The position numbers were made by a program, and so were the translations under genes. A stretch of DNA of 64,000 bases, taken from NCBI GenBank assembly GCA_934668875.1, contig CAKUON010000006.1:1-64000 (forward strand), read 5' to 3'. This DNA comes from an uncultured Collinsella sp. (GTDB taxonomy: Bacteria; Actinomycetota; Coriobacteriia; Coriobacteriales; Coriobacteriaceae). Shown here piece after piece: positions 40,939 through 48,671 of the stretch. Each line of letters begins with the position of its first letter. The first letter of the stretch is position 1. The notes below the pieces were generated by a model. The model ran no database searches. It was not told the origin of the DNA and saw only the letters and a list, made by a program, of their open reading frames with translations.

Positions 40939-42108
40939 TTACTCGGTAAATGCGTTGCCGACGCTCTGGCCGCCAACGTAGGTCTCAACGAGGGTGAGCT
41001 CGTGGTCGAACACGACAAAGTCGGCGTCGCGACCCGGCATGATGCTGCCGCACTTATCCTCGATGTGCGCGGAACGAGCCGGCACCTCGGTCGCCATGCG
41101 GATGGCGATATCGGCGCTGGCGATGCCCCAATCAACGATGTTCTTGACGCCCTGGGCAAGCGTGAGCACCGAGCCGGCGATGCTCTTGCCGTCGGCGAGC
41201 CAGCACAGGTTGTCCTTCATGATGACATCCATGCCACCGCTGGTGTAGCTGCCCTCGGGCATGCCACCGCAGCCCAGGCAGTCGGTGATAAGCACCGTGT
41301 GCTGCCAGCCCTTTGCCTGCAGCAGCGCCTTGATTGCAGCAGGGTTCACATGCTTGCCGTCGCAGATGATCTCGGCGTAGGTCTCGGGGGTGGTCATAGC
41401 GGCACCCACAACACCGGGCTCGCGATGATGCAGGCCGCGCTGGCCGTTGTAGGTGTGCGTAAAGCAGCTGGCACCGGCGTTGATGGCGGCGATGCACTCA
41501 TCGTAGGTGGCGTCGGAGTGGCCAATGCTGGTCACCACGCCCTTCGCGTTCAGAGCGGCAGCATAGGCGGCGGCACCGTCGCGCTCGGCAGCCATGGCGC
41601 TCTTAACGATGCGCCCGCCAGCAGCCTCCTGCCACTGGTCAAAGACCTCCTCGGAGGGGTCGATCAGATAGGCGGGGTTCTGCGCACCCACGTGCTTCAT
41701 GGTAAAGAAGGGACCCTCCAGGTAGATGCCCTGGATACGGGCGCCGCAGAAGTCGGGGCCGCGGCCTTCATCGGCCTGGGCGATGGCGGCGCAGGCATCC
41801 TTGATCTGCTCAACGCCGTCGGTAAACGTCGTGGGCAGCCAGCTGGTGGTGCCGCGACGGGCGAGCTCGGTCGAGCTGATATCGATGCCCTCGGGGTCGT
41901 TATCGGTAGTCGAATGATTATAGAATCCATGGATGTGAGTGTCGACCATGCCCGGCGCGATCCACGATCCCGTGTAGTCCTTGATCTCGCAGGAGGGCTC
42001 GTTGGCCTGCCAGGCGCCAAAGACGCCGTCCTCGACCATGAGATAGCCGCCCAGCTGCGGGCCTGCCGGCAAGAAGAACTTGTCAGCCTTAATTGCGTAC
42101 GTGCTCAT
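40939..42108 (-). CDS. nagA: N-acetylglucosamine-6-phosphate / N-acetylgalactosamine-6-phosphate deacetylase
   Basis: A 389-residue amidohydrolase of the NagA/AgaA family. It removes acetate from N-acetylhexosamine-6-phosphates. Metal and catalytic motifs: DTHIHGFYNH near residue 56, EGPFF near 131, GHSDATYDE near 192, THTYNGQRGLHHREPG near 212 and the catalytic aspartate in ITDCLGCGG near 272. Beside AgaS and a mannose-family PTS, GalNAc-6-phosphate is the likely substrate (AgaA role), but GlcNAc-6-phosphate cannot be excluded. The ATG at 42108 follows AAGGAG; an overlapping GTG two codons upstream is less likely. Confidence 0.93.
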   Translation of the reverse strand: MSTYAIKADKFFLPAGPQLGGYLMVEDGVFGAWQANEPSCEIKDYTGSWIAPGMVDTHIHGFYNHSTTDNDPEGIDISSTELARRGTTSWLPTTFTDGVEQIKDACAAIAQADEGRGPDFCGARIQGIYLEGPFFTMKHVGAQNPAYLIDPSEEVFDQWQEAAGGRIVKSAMAAERDGAAAYAAALNAKGVVTSIGHSDATYDECIAAINAGASCFTHTYNGQRGLHHREPGVVGAAMTTPETYAEIICDGKHVNPAAIKALLQAKGWQHTVLITDCLGCGGMPEGSYTSGGMDVIMKDNLCWLADGKSIAGSVLTLAQGVKNIVDWGIASADIAIRMATEVPARSAHIEDKCGSIMPGRDADFVVFDHELTLVETYVGGQSVGNAFTE

Positions 42109-42165
42109 ATGCACTCCTTGCTTCTAAAGCAGTTAACTGTGGTGATGCTTATACCCAGCTCACGT

Positions 42166-42211
42166 AAAACAAAAAGCGCCCGCCCGCCGTTATGAGCGGA
42201 CGGGCGCCCTT
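42166..42211 (-). terminator. agaS terminator
   Basis: On the minus strand GGGCGCCCGTCCGC pairs with GCGGGCGGGCGCTT (one bulge), followed by TTTGTTTT. Confidence 0.85.
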
Positions 42212-42225
42212 ACAGGGGGACGCGA

Positions 42226-43392
42226 TTAAGCGGTGAAGGGGTGAATCGTCACGCCCTTAACCACGCGGTTGACCGTGCCGGTGGGGCTCGGCGTATCGGG
42301 CGTGTTGCCCACGCGCACAGAGTTGAGCAGGCTGATGGCCTGGGCAAACATCACGAACGGCAGGGCGAGGTAGCCCTCGGGGAGTGCCTCATAGCCCTTA
42401 AAGGTGAAAGACTCACCCTCATAGACGGTGGCACCCTCCTGCTGAACGGCGACGGTGTGCTGAGCGATCTCGTCGCCACCGATCTCGTTAAGGATGTCGA
42501 TGTCGTACTGACGGGTGTAGGCGTCGTTGTTGACGAAGACGAACACGAGGGTCTTGTCGTCGACGAAGGACTTGGGTCCGTGACGATAGCCCATGGAGGT
42601 GTCGTAAGAGGTGGCAACCAGGCCGTGAGCGAGCTCGAGGATCTTGAGCTGGCTCTCCTGAGCAAGGCCACCGAAGGAGCCGGAGCCCAGATAGGTCACG
42701 CGGTTGAAGTCGCCAGCCAGGATGTCGGCAATCTCGGGCTCGCGGGAGATAACCTCCTCGCCCATCTTGGCGATGGTCTCGACCCACTCGGCCTTCTGCT
42801 CGTCGGAAGCCTCGTCAAAGATGAGGGTGGAGAGCAGGGTCATGCAGGTGTAGGAACCGGTCATGGCGAAGCCCTTGTCGTTGGCGCGCGGGATGAGCAG
42901 CGTCAGCGCGTTGGGGTCATCGGCAGACTCGACGGCGAGCTTGCCCTCGGGGGCGCAGGTGATGTTGAGGAACTTGACGTTGTGGACGAGCTCCTTGGCC
43001 ACGGCGACGGCGGCAAGGCTCTCGGGGCTGTTGCCGGAGCGGGCGAAGGAAACCACGAGCGTGGGATCCTCGGCGCGCAGGAAGTCGCGCGGAGCGCTCA
43101 CGATGTCGGTCGTGGCGATGGGCTTAAAGTCGTAGAGATCAGTGTTGCCGGCGTGACGCAGGTACGGAGCGCAGGTATCACCCACATAGTCGGACGTACC
43201 GGCACCAGTGAAGACAACGGACAGGCGACCCTCGCCCATGGCGCGAGCCTCAGCCAAGAAGGCCTCGATGGCCTCTTTGTTCTCGCGATAGATGTTGAGC
43301 GTATCACGCCAAAGCTCGGGCTGCTGGGCAATCTCGGCCGTGGTGATCTGGGCGCCGAGCTCGGTGAGCTCCTCGACACTCTTCTCGAACAT
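42226..43392 (-). CDS. agaS: AgaS-type sugar isomerase/deaminase (SIS domain)
   Basis: A 388-residue protein with two SIS domains (about 50-200 and 220-370). FTGAGTSDYVGD near residue 61 and VSFARSGNSPESLA near 113 are the phosphosugar-binding loops; the YRHGPKSFVDD segment near 270 is typical of AgaS. AgaS-type enzymes deaminate/isomerise galactosamine-6-phosphate to tagatose-6-phosphate. This connects the amino-sugar PTS with the tagatose kinase LacC-2. Upstream is a perfect GntR-type operator candidate (43454-43469). The ATG follows GAGAGAGG. Confidence 0.92.
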   Translation of the reverse strand: MFEKSVEELTELGAQITTAEIAQQPELWRDTLNIYRENKEAIEAFLAEARAMGEGRLSVVFTGAGTSDYVGDTCAPYLRHAGNTDLYDFKPIATTDIVSAPRDFLRAEDPTLVVSFARSGNSPESLAAVAVAKELVHNVKFLNITCAPEGKLAVESADDPNALTLLIPRANDKGFAMTGSYTCMTLLSTLIFDEASDEQKAEWVETIAKMGEEVISREPEIADILAGDFNRVTYLGSGSFGGLAQESQLKILELAHGLVATSYDTSMGYRHGPKSFVDDKTLVFVFVNNDAYTRQYDIDILNEIGGDEIAQHTVAVQQEGATVYEGESFTFKGYEALPEGYLALPFVMFAQAISLLNSVRVGNTPDTPSPTGTVNRVVKGVTIHPFTA

Positions 43393-43453
43393 TTCTAATA
43401 CCTCTCTCTAGAAGTAAACCTCTGACGTGCAATTATACACTTCGGTTGGTTAT

Positions 43454-43469
43454 CTGGTAGTAACCAGTT
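43454..43469. promoter_or_regulatory. GntR operator candidate before agaS
   Basis: TCTGGTAGTAACCAGT contains the dyad CTGGT-AGTA-ACCAG. It matches 47745-47760 in front of the PTS operon at 13 of 16 positions. It lies 62 bp above the agaS start. Confidence 0.78.
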
Positions 43470-43506
43470 AAATGCAAAGAATCATCACATGCAAACGTTG
43501 GGGACA

Positions 43507-44238
43507 CTAGTCGTTGCGCTGGTGATAGACCTTGTATTTAAACTGATCGGCACGAGCAACCGAGAGCGTATACTCCACAACCTCGTTTGACTCGTTATAC
43601 GTCGTACGGACCAGATCGAGCACAGGCGAGCCCTCGACGATTCCCAAAAGATGGGCATCGGTGGGACGAGCTATGCTCGCATAGAATTCCTCTTCGGCCA
43701 CGCGTATCTTTTGCTGAAAGTCTTGTTCGATCACGTCGTAAAGCGGCTTGCGCTCAAGAAGCGGACGCTTTAAAGACAAAAACTGACGAACCGGTAGATA
43801 GCTGCGTTCGACCATCATGGGCATGTTGTCGGCAGAACGAAGGCGCTTGAGCTTAAATATGCGATCGCCAATACGCAATCCCATATGCTCAGCCAGATTT
43901 TTATCGGCCTCCATCTCGCAAAACTCGAGAATCGTAGTCTCTGGATCGCGACCCATCGCACGCATCTGCTCGGTAAAGCTGTAGGACTGCATAAGGTTGG
44001 TTGCCTTTGCCGAACGGTCGGTCACAAAGGTACCGCGACCGTGCTGCCGAACCACCAGTCCCAGACGTTCCAGCTCCTGCAGAGCCAGACGCACCGTGGT
44101 GCGCGAGAGACCATAGCGCTCAGAAAGTTCGCGCTCGGAAGGAATCATGTCACCGGCGTGATATTCGTGGTCAATCTTTTCGGTCAGAATATCGACCAGC
44201 TGATCGTACAGCGGTTGCTTACGCGCTCCGATCGCCAT
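43507..44238 (-). CDS. GntR family regulator (HutC/NagR type, UTRA domain)
   Basis: A 243-residue regulator. The N-terminal GntR winged helix (about 8-75, with ELSERYGLSRTTVRLALQELERLGLVVRQHGRGTFV) precedes a UTRA ligand-binding domain (about 95-235). Members such as NagR/YvoA and AgaR2-like proteins sense amino-sugar phosphates. It lies between the PTS operon and agaS. The shared 16-bp dyads before both transcription units are its likely sites, and a weaker match (44264-44273) lies in front of its own gene. The ATG follows GGGAGGATAGG. A fragment of the GGGGAC/ACTAGTCGTTG repeat overlaps its stop codon. Confidence 0.92.
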   Translation of the reverse strand: MAIGARKQPLYDQLVDILTEKIDHEYHAGDMIPSERELSERYGLSRTTVRLALQELERLGLVVRQHGRGTFVTDRSAKATNLMQSYSFTEQMRAMGRDPETTILEFCEMEADKNLAEHMGLRIGDRIFKLKRLRSADNMPMMVERSYLPVRQFLSLKRPLLERKPLYDVIEQDFQQKIRVAEEEFYASIARPTDAHLLGIVEGSPVLDLVRTTYNESNEVVEYTLSVARADQFKYKVYHQRND

Positions 44239-44323
44239 CCTATCCTCCCATTTACTCGAACTCGGCTACTACCTAGGGTGTTTAGCATTATCTGTCTGCT
44301 GCACCCCGAATCATCAAGAAAAC

Positions 44324-44357
44324 AAAAGCCGCGTGCCCTTTCGAGCACGCGGCTTTT
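44324..44357. terminator. Terminator at the end of the PTS operon
   Basis: AAAAGCCGCGTGC pairs perfectly with GCACGCGGCTTTT. It lies between the IID stop codon and the GntR promoter region, usable on the minus strand. Confidence 0.9.
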
Positions 44358-44423
44358 AACATACACATGGCTTAAGGGGTCGGGGTGTGAGCCGCGTAGG
44401 GACACACCCCTCAAGCTAGAGCC

Positions 44424-45506
44424 TTACCAGATGCTCGGCCAGAGACCAAGCGGGCCAGCGCCCAGGATGCCCAGGACGAAGAGCAGGAGAATGCCCTTGG
44501 TCGGGGTCCAGCTGTGCTTAGCGAACATGTAGTAAAGCAGCAGCGTAAGCATAAGCGGGACGAGCTTGGGGACGATGGTGTTGAGGGTGTCGGCAACAGA
44601 GAAGTTGACCGGGGTCTCAGTAACGGTACCGTAGGTCACGGACTCCATGCCGTTGCCCAGATCGGTGACGCCGCACTCGACAGCGTTGCCGTCTGCATCG
44701 GTGGCGGTGAGGGCGTTGCCGTCCTCATCGGTCATGGCCATGGTGCCAGCCTCGGCGGTCTCGGTGTTGATGCCGTCCATACCGGTGAAGTTCTCGGCAT
44801 CCTTCTCGGAGACGATCACGGTGTTGGCGGAAAGACCACGAGTGGTGCCGTTGGGGATCTGGAGGTTGATCTGGGTGCCACCCATGGTGACGACCAGGCA
44901 ACCGACGACGAAGACGCCCATGATGGAAGCGGCACGCGTGAAGGCCTGCATGTTGGCGGTCAGAGCGTCAATAGCGCTGGTGCCAAGCTTGTAGGACCAG
45001 TTCATGAGCCAGAAGCGCAGAGCGAACTGGACGGCGTTGAAGATCACCAGGAAGATGATCGGCGCAGCGGCGTTGCCGTTGATGGCCATGTTGGAGGTGA
45101 TGCCGGCCGTGATAGGCACGAGCGTCAGCCAGAACAGGGCGTCACCGATACCACCGAGCGGGCCCATTGCGGCGACGCGGACGGCGCGGATCGTGGGGAT
45201 GTCAACCTTGTTCTGCTCGAGCGAAAGCACGATGCCCATAACGAAGGTGACGAGGAACGGGTGGGTGTTGAAGAACTCCAGGTTGTGGCTCATGGAAGCC
45301 GCGAGGTCGTTCTTGTTGGTGTGGATCTTCTCCAGACCGGGGATGATGGAGTAGAGCCAGCCAGCGGCCTGCATACGCTCGTAGTTGAACGATGCCTGCA
45401 GGAAGCAGGAGCGCCAAGCCATCTTGTTGAGGGTCTTCTGGTCGAGCTGCGGAGCAGGAGTGAGATCCTCGTAGTGCTCCGGGATCACATACTCATTAGA
45501 TGCCAT
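44424..45506 (-). CDS. PTS mannose/fructose/sorbose-family IID component with a large loop insertion
   Basis: A 360-residue IID subunit of a mannose-family PTS, longer than the usual 270-300. Residues 1-210 follow the family (DQKTLNKMAWRSCFLQASFNYERMQAAGW near 22-50, AAMGPLGGIGDALFWLTL near 112). Residues about 215-300 are an acidic, glycine- and threonine-rich insert with DEDGNALTATDADGNA-like pseudo-repeats, probably extracytoplasmic. Residues 305-360 form the closing membrane part. The ATG at 45506 overlaps the IIC stop by 11 bp and follows GGAGG. It is the last gene of the operon. Confidence 0.92.
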   Translation of the reverse strand: MASNEYVIPEHYEDLTPAPQLDQKTLNKMAWRSCFLQASFNYERMQAAGWLYSIIPGLEKIHTNKNDLAASMSHNLEFFNTHPFLVTFVMGIVLSLEQNKVDIPTIRAVRVAAMGPLGGIGDALFWLTLVPITAGITSNMAINGNAAAPIIFLVIFNAVQFALRFWLMNWSYKLGTSAIDALTANMQAFTRAASIMGVFVVGCLVVTMGGTQINLQIPNGTTRGLSANTVIVSEKDAENFTGMDGINTETAEAGTMAMTDEDGNALTATDADGNAVECGVTDLGNGMESVTYGTVTETPVNFSVADTLNTIVPKLVPLMLTLLLYYMFAKHSWTPTKGILLLFVLGILGAGPLGLWPSIW

Positions 45507-46296
45507 CTTCGAAGTCACCTCCGTCAGAAACAGCTGCACCCTTCAGCTCGGTCTGCTGCTGGAAGTCCCAGAAAGCGATGCCGAAGCCGATGAGAGCAAG
45601 GATGAGCAGGGCAGGGGTTGCCAGAGAATCGTTGGCAACGGTGATGAGCGCGAGGCCAAAGCCCATGAGGAAGAAGCCCCACATATCGCGGTTCATCATA
45701 ACCTTGAGCAGGACGGCGAAGCCGACGAAGCGCATCATGCCGCCTGCAGCGGAGAGACCGGTCTGCAGCCAGGTCGGGATGGCGGAAGCGATGGTCTGAC
45801 CGATGGTGGCGCCAGCGATGAAGAACAGGGTGACGACGACAGCGAAGATCAGGCCAAGCAGAGCCATGGCGAAGTAGTTCAGACGCTCGATACCCTTGGT
45901 GTCAGCGTTGTGAGCCATGTTGTCCGCGGAGGACATGAGCGGCGACATAAGGGTGAAGACGAGGGTAACGCCGAGCTGACCAAGCAGAGCGAACGGGATG
46001 GCAAGGCCGACAGCCGCGTTGGGCTCGAGGCCCGTGGCGATTGCGAGAATGGCTGCCATGATGCCGCCGATAACGGGGTTAGGCGGCTGAGCGCCTCCGA
46101 TCGGCATGTTGCCGATCGTCATGAGCTGATAGGTACCACCCACGAGAAGACCGGTGTTGAGGTCGCCAAGGATAAGACCGATGACGGCGCCGGTGACGAT
46201 GGGCTGATAGAGAGACTCGAGGAAGTTGAACTGGTCGATTGCCGCGATGAACGTGACGATGAAGACCAGAGCGACCTGGATGATCGAGTATTCCAT
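45496..46296 (-). CDS. PTS mannose-family IIC component (GalNAc/galactosamine type)
   Basis: A 266-residue membrane subunit that forms the sugar channel together with IID. It has the family features NFLESLYQPIVTG near residue 24, GGTYQLMTIGNMPIGGAQPPNPVIGG near 53 and several hydrophobic segments up to residue 245, ending in an acidic tail. The gene context with agaS and nagA suggests N-acetylgalactosamine or galactosamine as the sugar, but mannose-family IIC proteins cannot be assigned from sequence alone. The ATG follows AAAGGAGGAG. Confidence 0.92.
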   Translation of the reverse strand: MEYSIIQVALVFIVTFIAAIDQFNFLESLYQPIVTGAVIGLILGDLNTGLLVGGTYQLMTIGNMPIGGAQPPNPVIGGIMAAILAIATGLEPNAAVGLAIPFALLGQLGVTLVFTLMSPLMSSADNMAHNADTKGIERLNYFAMALLGLIFAVVVTLFFIAGATIGQTIASAIPTWLQTGLSAAGGMMRFVGFAVLLKVMMNRDMWGFFLMGFGLALITVANDSLATPALLILALIGFGIAFWDFQQQTELKGAAVSDGGDFEDGI

Positions 46297-46385
46297 CTTG
46301 CTCCTCCTTTCAAAATGTATGTACGCACTTGGATATCACGTACAGAATGTCAGGGTTTCACTCCTGACAACGTGGATCACGAGGA

Positions 46386-46868
46386 TTACGAGAAGAGCTT
46401 GCTCGTATCCTCAACAGGCGTGCTCGGAACGCGCCTGATCTCCAACTCCACCCCCAATTCCTGCAGCTCTTTAAACGCAGCGACATCCTCGTCGTTAACT
46501 GCGACGGAGGTGGCGACTTGGCGCTTTCCTTCCGACATGTGCATGTTGCCGATGTTTACCTTCTTTATAGGCACACCGCCCTTGACGAGCGTAAGCACGT
46601 CTTCCGGTGTTTCGGCCACGATGAAGATCTTCTGGCGCGGGCTCGCCTTGCCAATGACGTCGATGGTCTTCTGCAGGGAGAAGAAACGCGTAGCGACGCC
46701 GGTGGGAGCGGCCATCTTCATGAGGTTCTGGCGCATGGTGTTGGTCGACACGTCGTCGTTGGCGACGAGGATGAGGTTGGAGCCCAGGGTGGAGTTCCAC
46801 TGGGTGGCAACCTGACCATGAATCAGTCGGTTATCGATGCGGGTAAGAAGAATGTTGGGTTCTGCCAT
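46386..46868 (-). CDS. PTS mannose-family IIB component
   Basis: A 160-residue IIB. The phosphorylated histidine is H17 in DNRLIHGQVA. It takes phosphate from IIA (47186-47629) and passes it to the sugar in the IIC-IID channel. It is the functional counterpart of the histidine-less paralogue at 36658-37140. The ATG follows GAAAGGAAGC. Confidence 0.94.
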   Translation of the reverse strand: MAEPNILLTRIDNRLIHGQVATQWNSTLGSNLILVANDDVSTNTMRQNLMKMAAPTGVATRFFSLQKTIDVIGKASPRQKIFIVAETPEDVLTLVKGGVPIKKVNIGNMHMSEGKRQVATSVAVNDEDVAAFKELQELGVELEIRRVPSTPVEDTSKLFS

Positions 46869-46904
46869 GTTGATCAGCTTCCTTTCGTTGATTGCTGACG
46901 ACAG

Positions 46905-47186
46905 TTACTTGATCTCCTGAATCGCGTAACGCGAAACATCTACGACGGCACCGGATCGAACTTTGATCTGGACCTTTTCGCCTTCGATGCCTTTGACGGT
47001 TCCGTAGATACCGCCGGCGAAAAGAACCTCCTGACCCGGCTTGAGCTCGGTGTGAAGCTCTTTAAAGTACTTCTGCTTCTTCTTCATGTTGATCTGGGAC
47101 CAGATGGTGTAAATAACACCCATGATGACAAGAAGACCTAAAAGAGCGATCGAAGAGCTCAGGATGCTGGCTCCAAAGTCGGCCAT
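46905..47186 (-). CDS. yajC: YajC-like protein within the PTS operon
   Basis: A 93-residue protein with one membrane helix (about 8-28) and the YajC core FKELHTELKPGQEVLFAGGIYGTV. YajC is an accessory subunit of the SecDF complex. Here the gene lies between PTS IIA and IIB, with its ATG overlapping the IIA stop codon by one base. A YajC-like gene in mannose-family PTS operons is also known from streptococcal hyaluronan-utilisation loci, so this is a recurring association whose role is unclear. It could help insert or stabilise the PTS membrane subunits. Confidence 0.88.
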   Translation of the reverse strand: MADFGASILSSSIALLGLLVIMGVIYTIWSQINMKKKQKYFKELHTELKPGQEVLFAGGIYGTVKGIEGEKVQIKVRSGAVVDVSRYAIQEIK

Positions 47187-47629
47187 TAGATGCCGTCCTC
47201 GTCGCCGAAGATATCCTCTTCCTCGGCACCAGCGACGGAGGCGACCGTCTGGGCGGTGATGCCCGTCTGGCCAACGGTCACGGCCTGCTCGCCAAGCTCG
47301 GCAAGCGTAGCGTTGCCGCGGAGGAACAGGAGCTCAATAACCATGGGAAGGTTGGTGCCGGTCAGAACCTCGACGTTGTCGACATCCTGGGCGATCATCA
47401 TCGACTGGTTGAAGGGGGTACCGCCAAGCAGGTCGGTAAAGACGAGCACGCCATCGCACTCCTCACGCATAGCGGTAATGGCGGCGCGAAGATCCTCACC
47501 GTAGGAGGCAGCCTGGTCGCCCTCGAAAGGAACGACGGTAAAAGCGGGCTGGTCGCCAGCGACCATAGCGATAGCGCTTGCAAGGCCGGGTGCGAACTGT
47601 CCATGACCGGTAAGAATAAAGCCAACCAT
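47186..47629 (-). CDS. PTS mannose-family IIA component
   Basis: A 147-residue IIA. The active histidine is H9 in ILTGHGQFAPG, and the second conserved segment is TDLLGGTPFN near residue 65. It accepts phosphate from HPr. It is the first gene of the IIA-yajC-IIB-IIC-IID operon and overlaps yajC by one base. The ATG follows GAAGGGAA. Confidence 0.94.
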   Translation of the reverse strand: MVGFILTGHGQFAPGLASAIAMVAGDQPAFTVVPFEGDQAASYGEDLRAAITAMREECDGVLVFTDLLGGTPFNQSMMIAQDVDNVEVLTGTNLPMVIELLFLRGNATLAELGEQAVTVGQTGITAQTVASVAGAEEEDIFGDEDGI

Positions 47630-47744
47630 TCAAATTTCCCTTCCGAAGGTGTGTACGATCTGAGTTCGATGGTTTTCGGAAGCCAGCGGGCGGGTGCCCT
47701 TAAAGCTTCTTTGAAAGCGTTCTTTGAAGACCAGTGGTCTCTCA

Positions 47745-47760
47745 ACTGGTAGTAACCACG
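47745..47760. promoter_or_regulatory. GntR operator candidate before the PTS operon
   Basis: ACTGGTAGTAACCACG shares the CTGGTAGTAACCA core with the site before agaS. Confidence 0.75.
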
Positions 47761-47832
47761 TGACGTGTTGTTGTCACTATATCACCCCAGAAGAGGTCGC
47801 TTTCGTTGATTCATACAGTAAAACGTTTTTGC

Positions 47833-47862
47833 ACCGCTCACGGCAAAAAATCGACCGTTTAC
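47833..47862 (+). promoter_or_regulatory. 21-bp-spaced direct repeat upstream of the PTS operon
   Basis: ACCGCTCAC (47833-47841) and ACCGTTTAC (47854-47862) are spaced exactly 21 bp, with a spacer ending AAAATCG. Confidence 0.6.
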
Positions 47863-48240
47863 CGCTCATTAACACTTCTACCTGCGGTTTTGAAACCGTT
47901 TCGAAATGATTGGGCGAAAGATCGGAACTTTCTTTGCGTCTAAACAACGCAGGGCGGCTAAAAATAGCTTGTAGAAAAATTGCAGGTCATTATGAAGATT
48001 TGTGAATTGGTCTTTTTGACTTAATACCAGTTTGAACCAGTTTCGAAAATATCGGTGAACGGTAGTTTTTGACCGTTCACCGGTCATTTGCAATCGTTTA
48101 CAGGGTGTTTTCCCATATGAATTGAGGAAAGTTACCAGGCCCTCAGCGTTCGTGCTGCCCCGTCCGTCGCGGTCTACAGGGCTAACGATATGGCACCGTG
48201 GGGCCACACGTATGCCAATTCTGGTCTAGCAGAGCCAAAT

Positions 48241-48280
48241 AAAAACGGGACAAGTGATGTAGCTCACTTGTCCCGTTTTT
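48241..48280. terminator. Terminator of the 48283 hypothetical gene
   Basis: AAAAACGGGACAAGTGA pairs perfectly (17 bp) with TCACTTGTCCCGTTTTT. It is bidirectional in form and lies next to the stop codon of the minus-strand gene. Confidence 0.92.
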
Positions 48281-48282
48281 AT

Positions 48283-48648
48283 TTATTTTCGAAGAGCATC
48301 GACCAGCCGCAGAATTGAAACCATCGAATGATAGGCGAGCTTCACCTTTTCACCCGCAAGCAGTCGTTTTGAGCTAGCCTCATCTAGCCCCACAAGCCGA
48401 GAAAACAGCAAGCTGCTCATCATGCCCTCGTCAATAGAGTCATTTATGATTTTAAGAACGTCCGCATCGTTAAGCGATGCCGAGCTGTAAGGGGCAACAC
48501 GAGCGGAACTCTCAATTAACGATGAGACAAAAGGATGGAGATGCTTTGGGCATAGCCCATCAAACACCACATCCCCATTGTCATTCGAGCCGACCAAGCG
48601 CCAAGTATAATGTTCGACCCAATCATCCCCGTCATATATGGTGTCCAC
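48283..48648 (-). CDS. Hypothetical protein, 121 residues
   Basis: An acidic, mostly helical soluble protein of no recognised family. The N-terminal part (MDTIYDGDDWVEHYTWRLVG) looks like beta strands and the C-terminal part (about 55-121) is helical. The gene lies in an AT-richer stretch that also holds other small orphan genes. Its ribosome binding site (GGGAGGTCGCTCGTGGACACC) is strong but spaced far, so an upstream GTG might be used. It ends directly at a strong terminator. Confidence 0.6.
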   Translation of the reverse strand: MDTIYDGDDWVEHYTWRLVGSNDNGDVVFDGLCPKHLHPFVSSLIESSARVAPYSSASLNDADVLKIINDSIDEGMMSSLLFSRLVGLDEASSKRLLAGEKVKLAYHSMVSILRLVDALRK

Positions 48649-48671
48649 GAGCGACCTCCCGACTAAACTTG

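Larger units (their letters stand above)
47630..48282. promoter_or_regulatory. PTS operon upstream region (653 bp)
   Basis: No gene is seen. It has a GntR-type site (47745-47760), an adjacent palindrome AGACCAGTGGTCT (47728-47740), the 21-bp-spaced repeat ACCGCTCAC/ACCGTTTAC (47833-47862), a further repeat ACCGTTCAC/ATCGTTTAC (48072-48101) with an inverted ACCGTTCAC half at 48055-48063, and a terminator (48241-48280). A short ACCTGCGGTTTT core fragment occurs at 47880. The base composition becomes AT-richer here. Confidence 0.65.
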
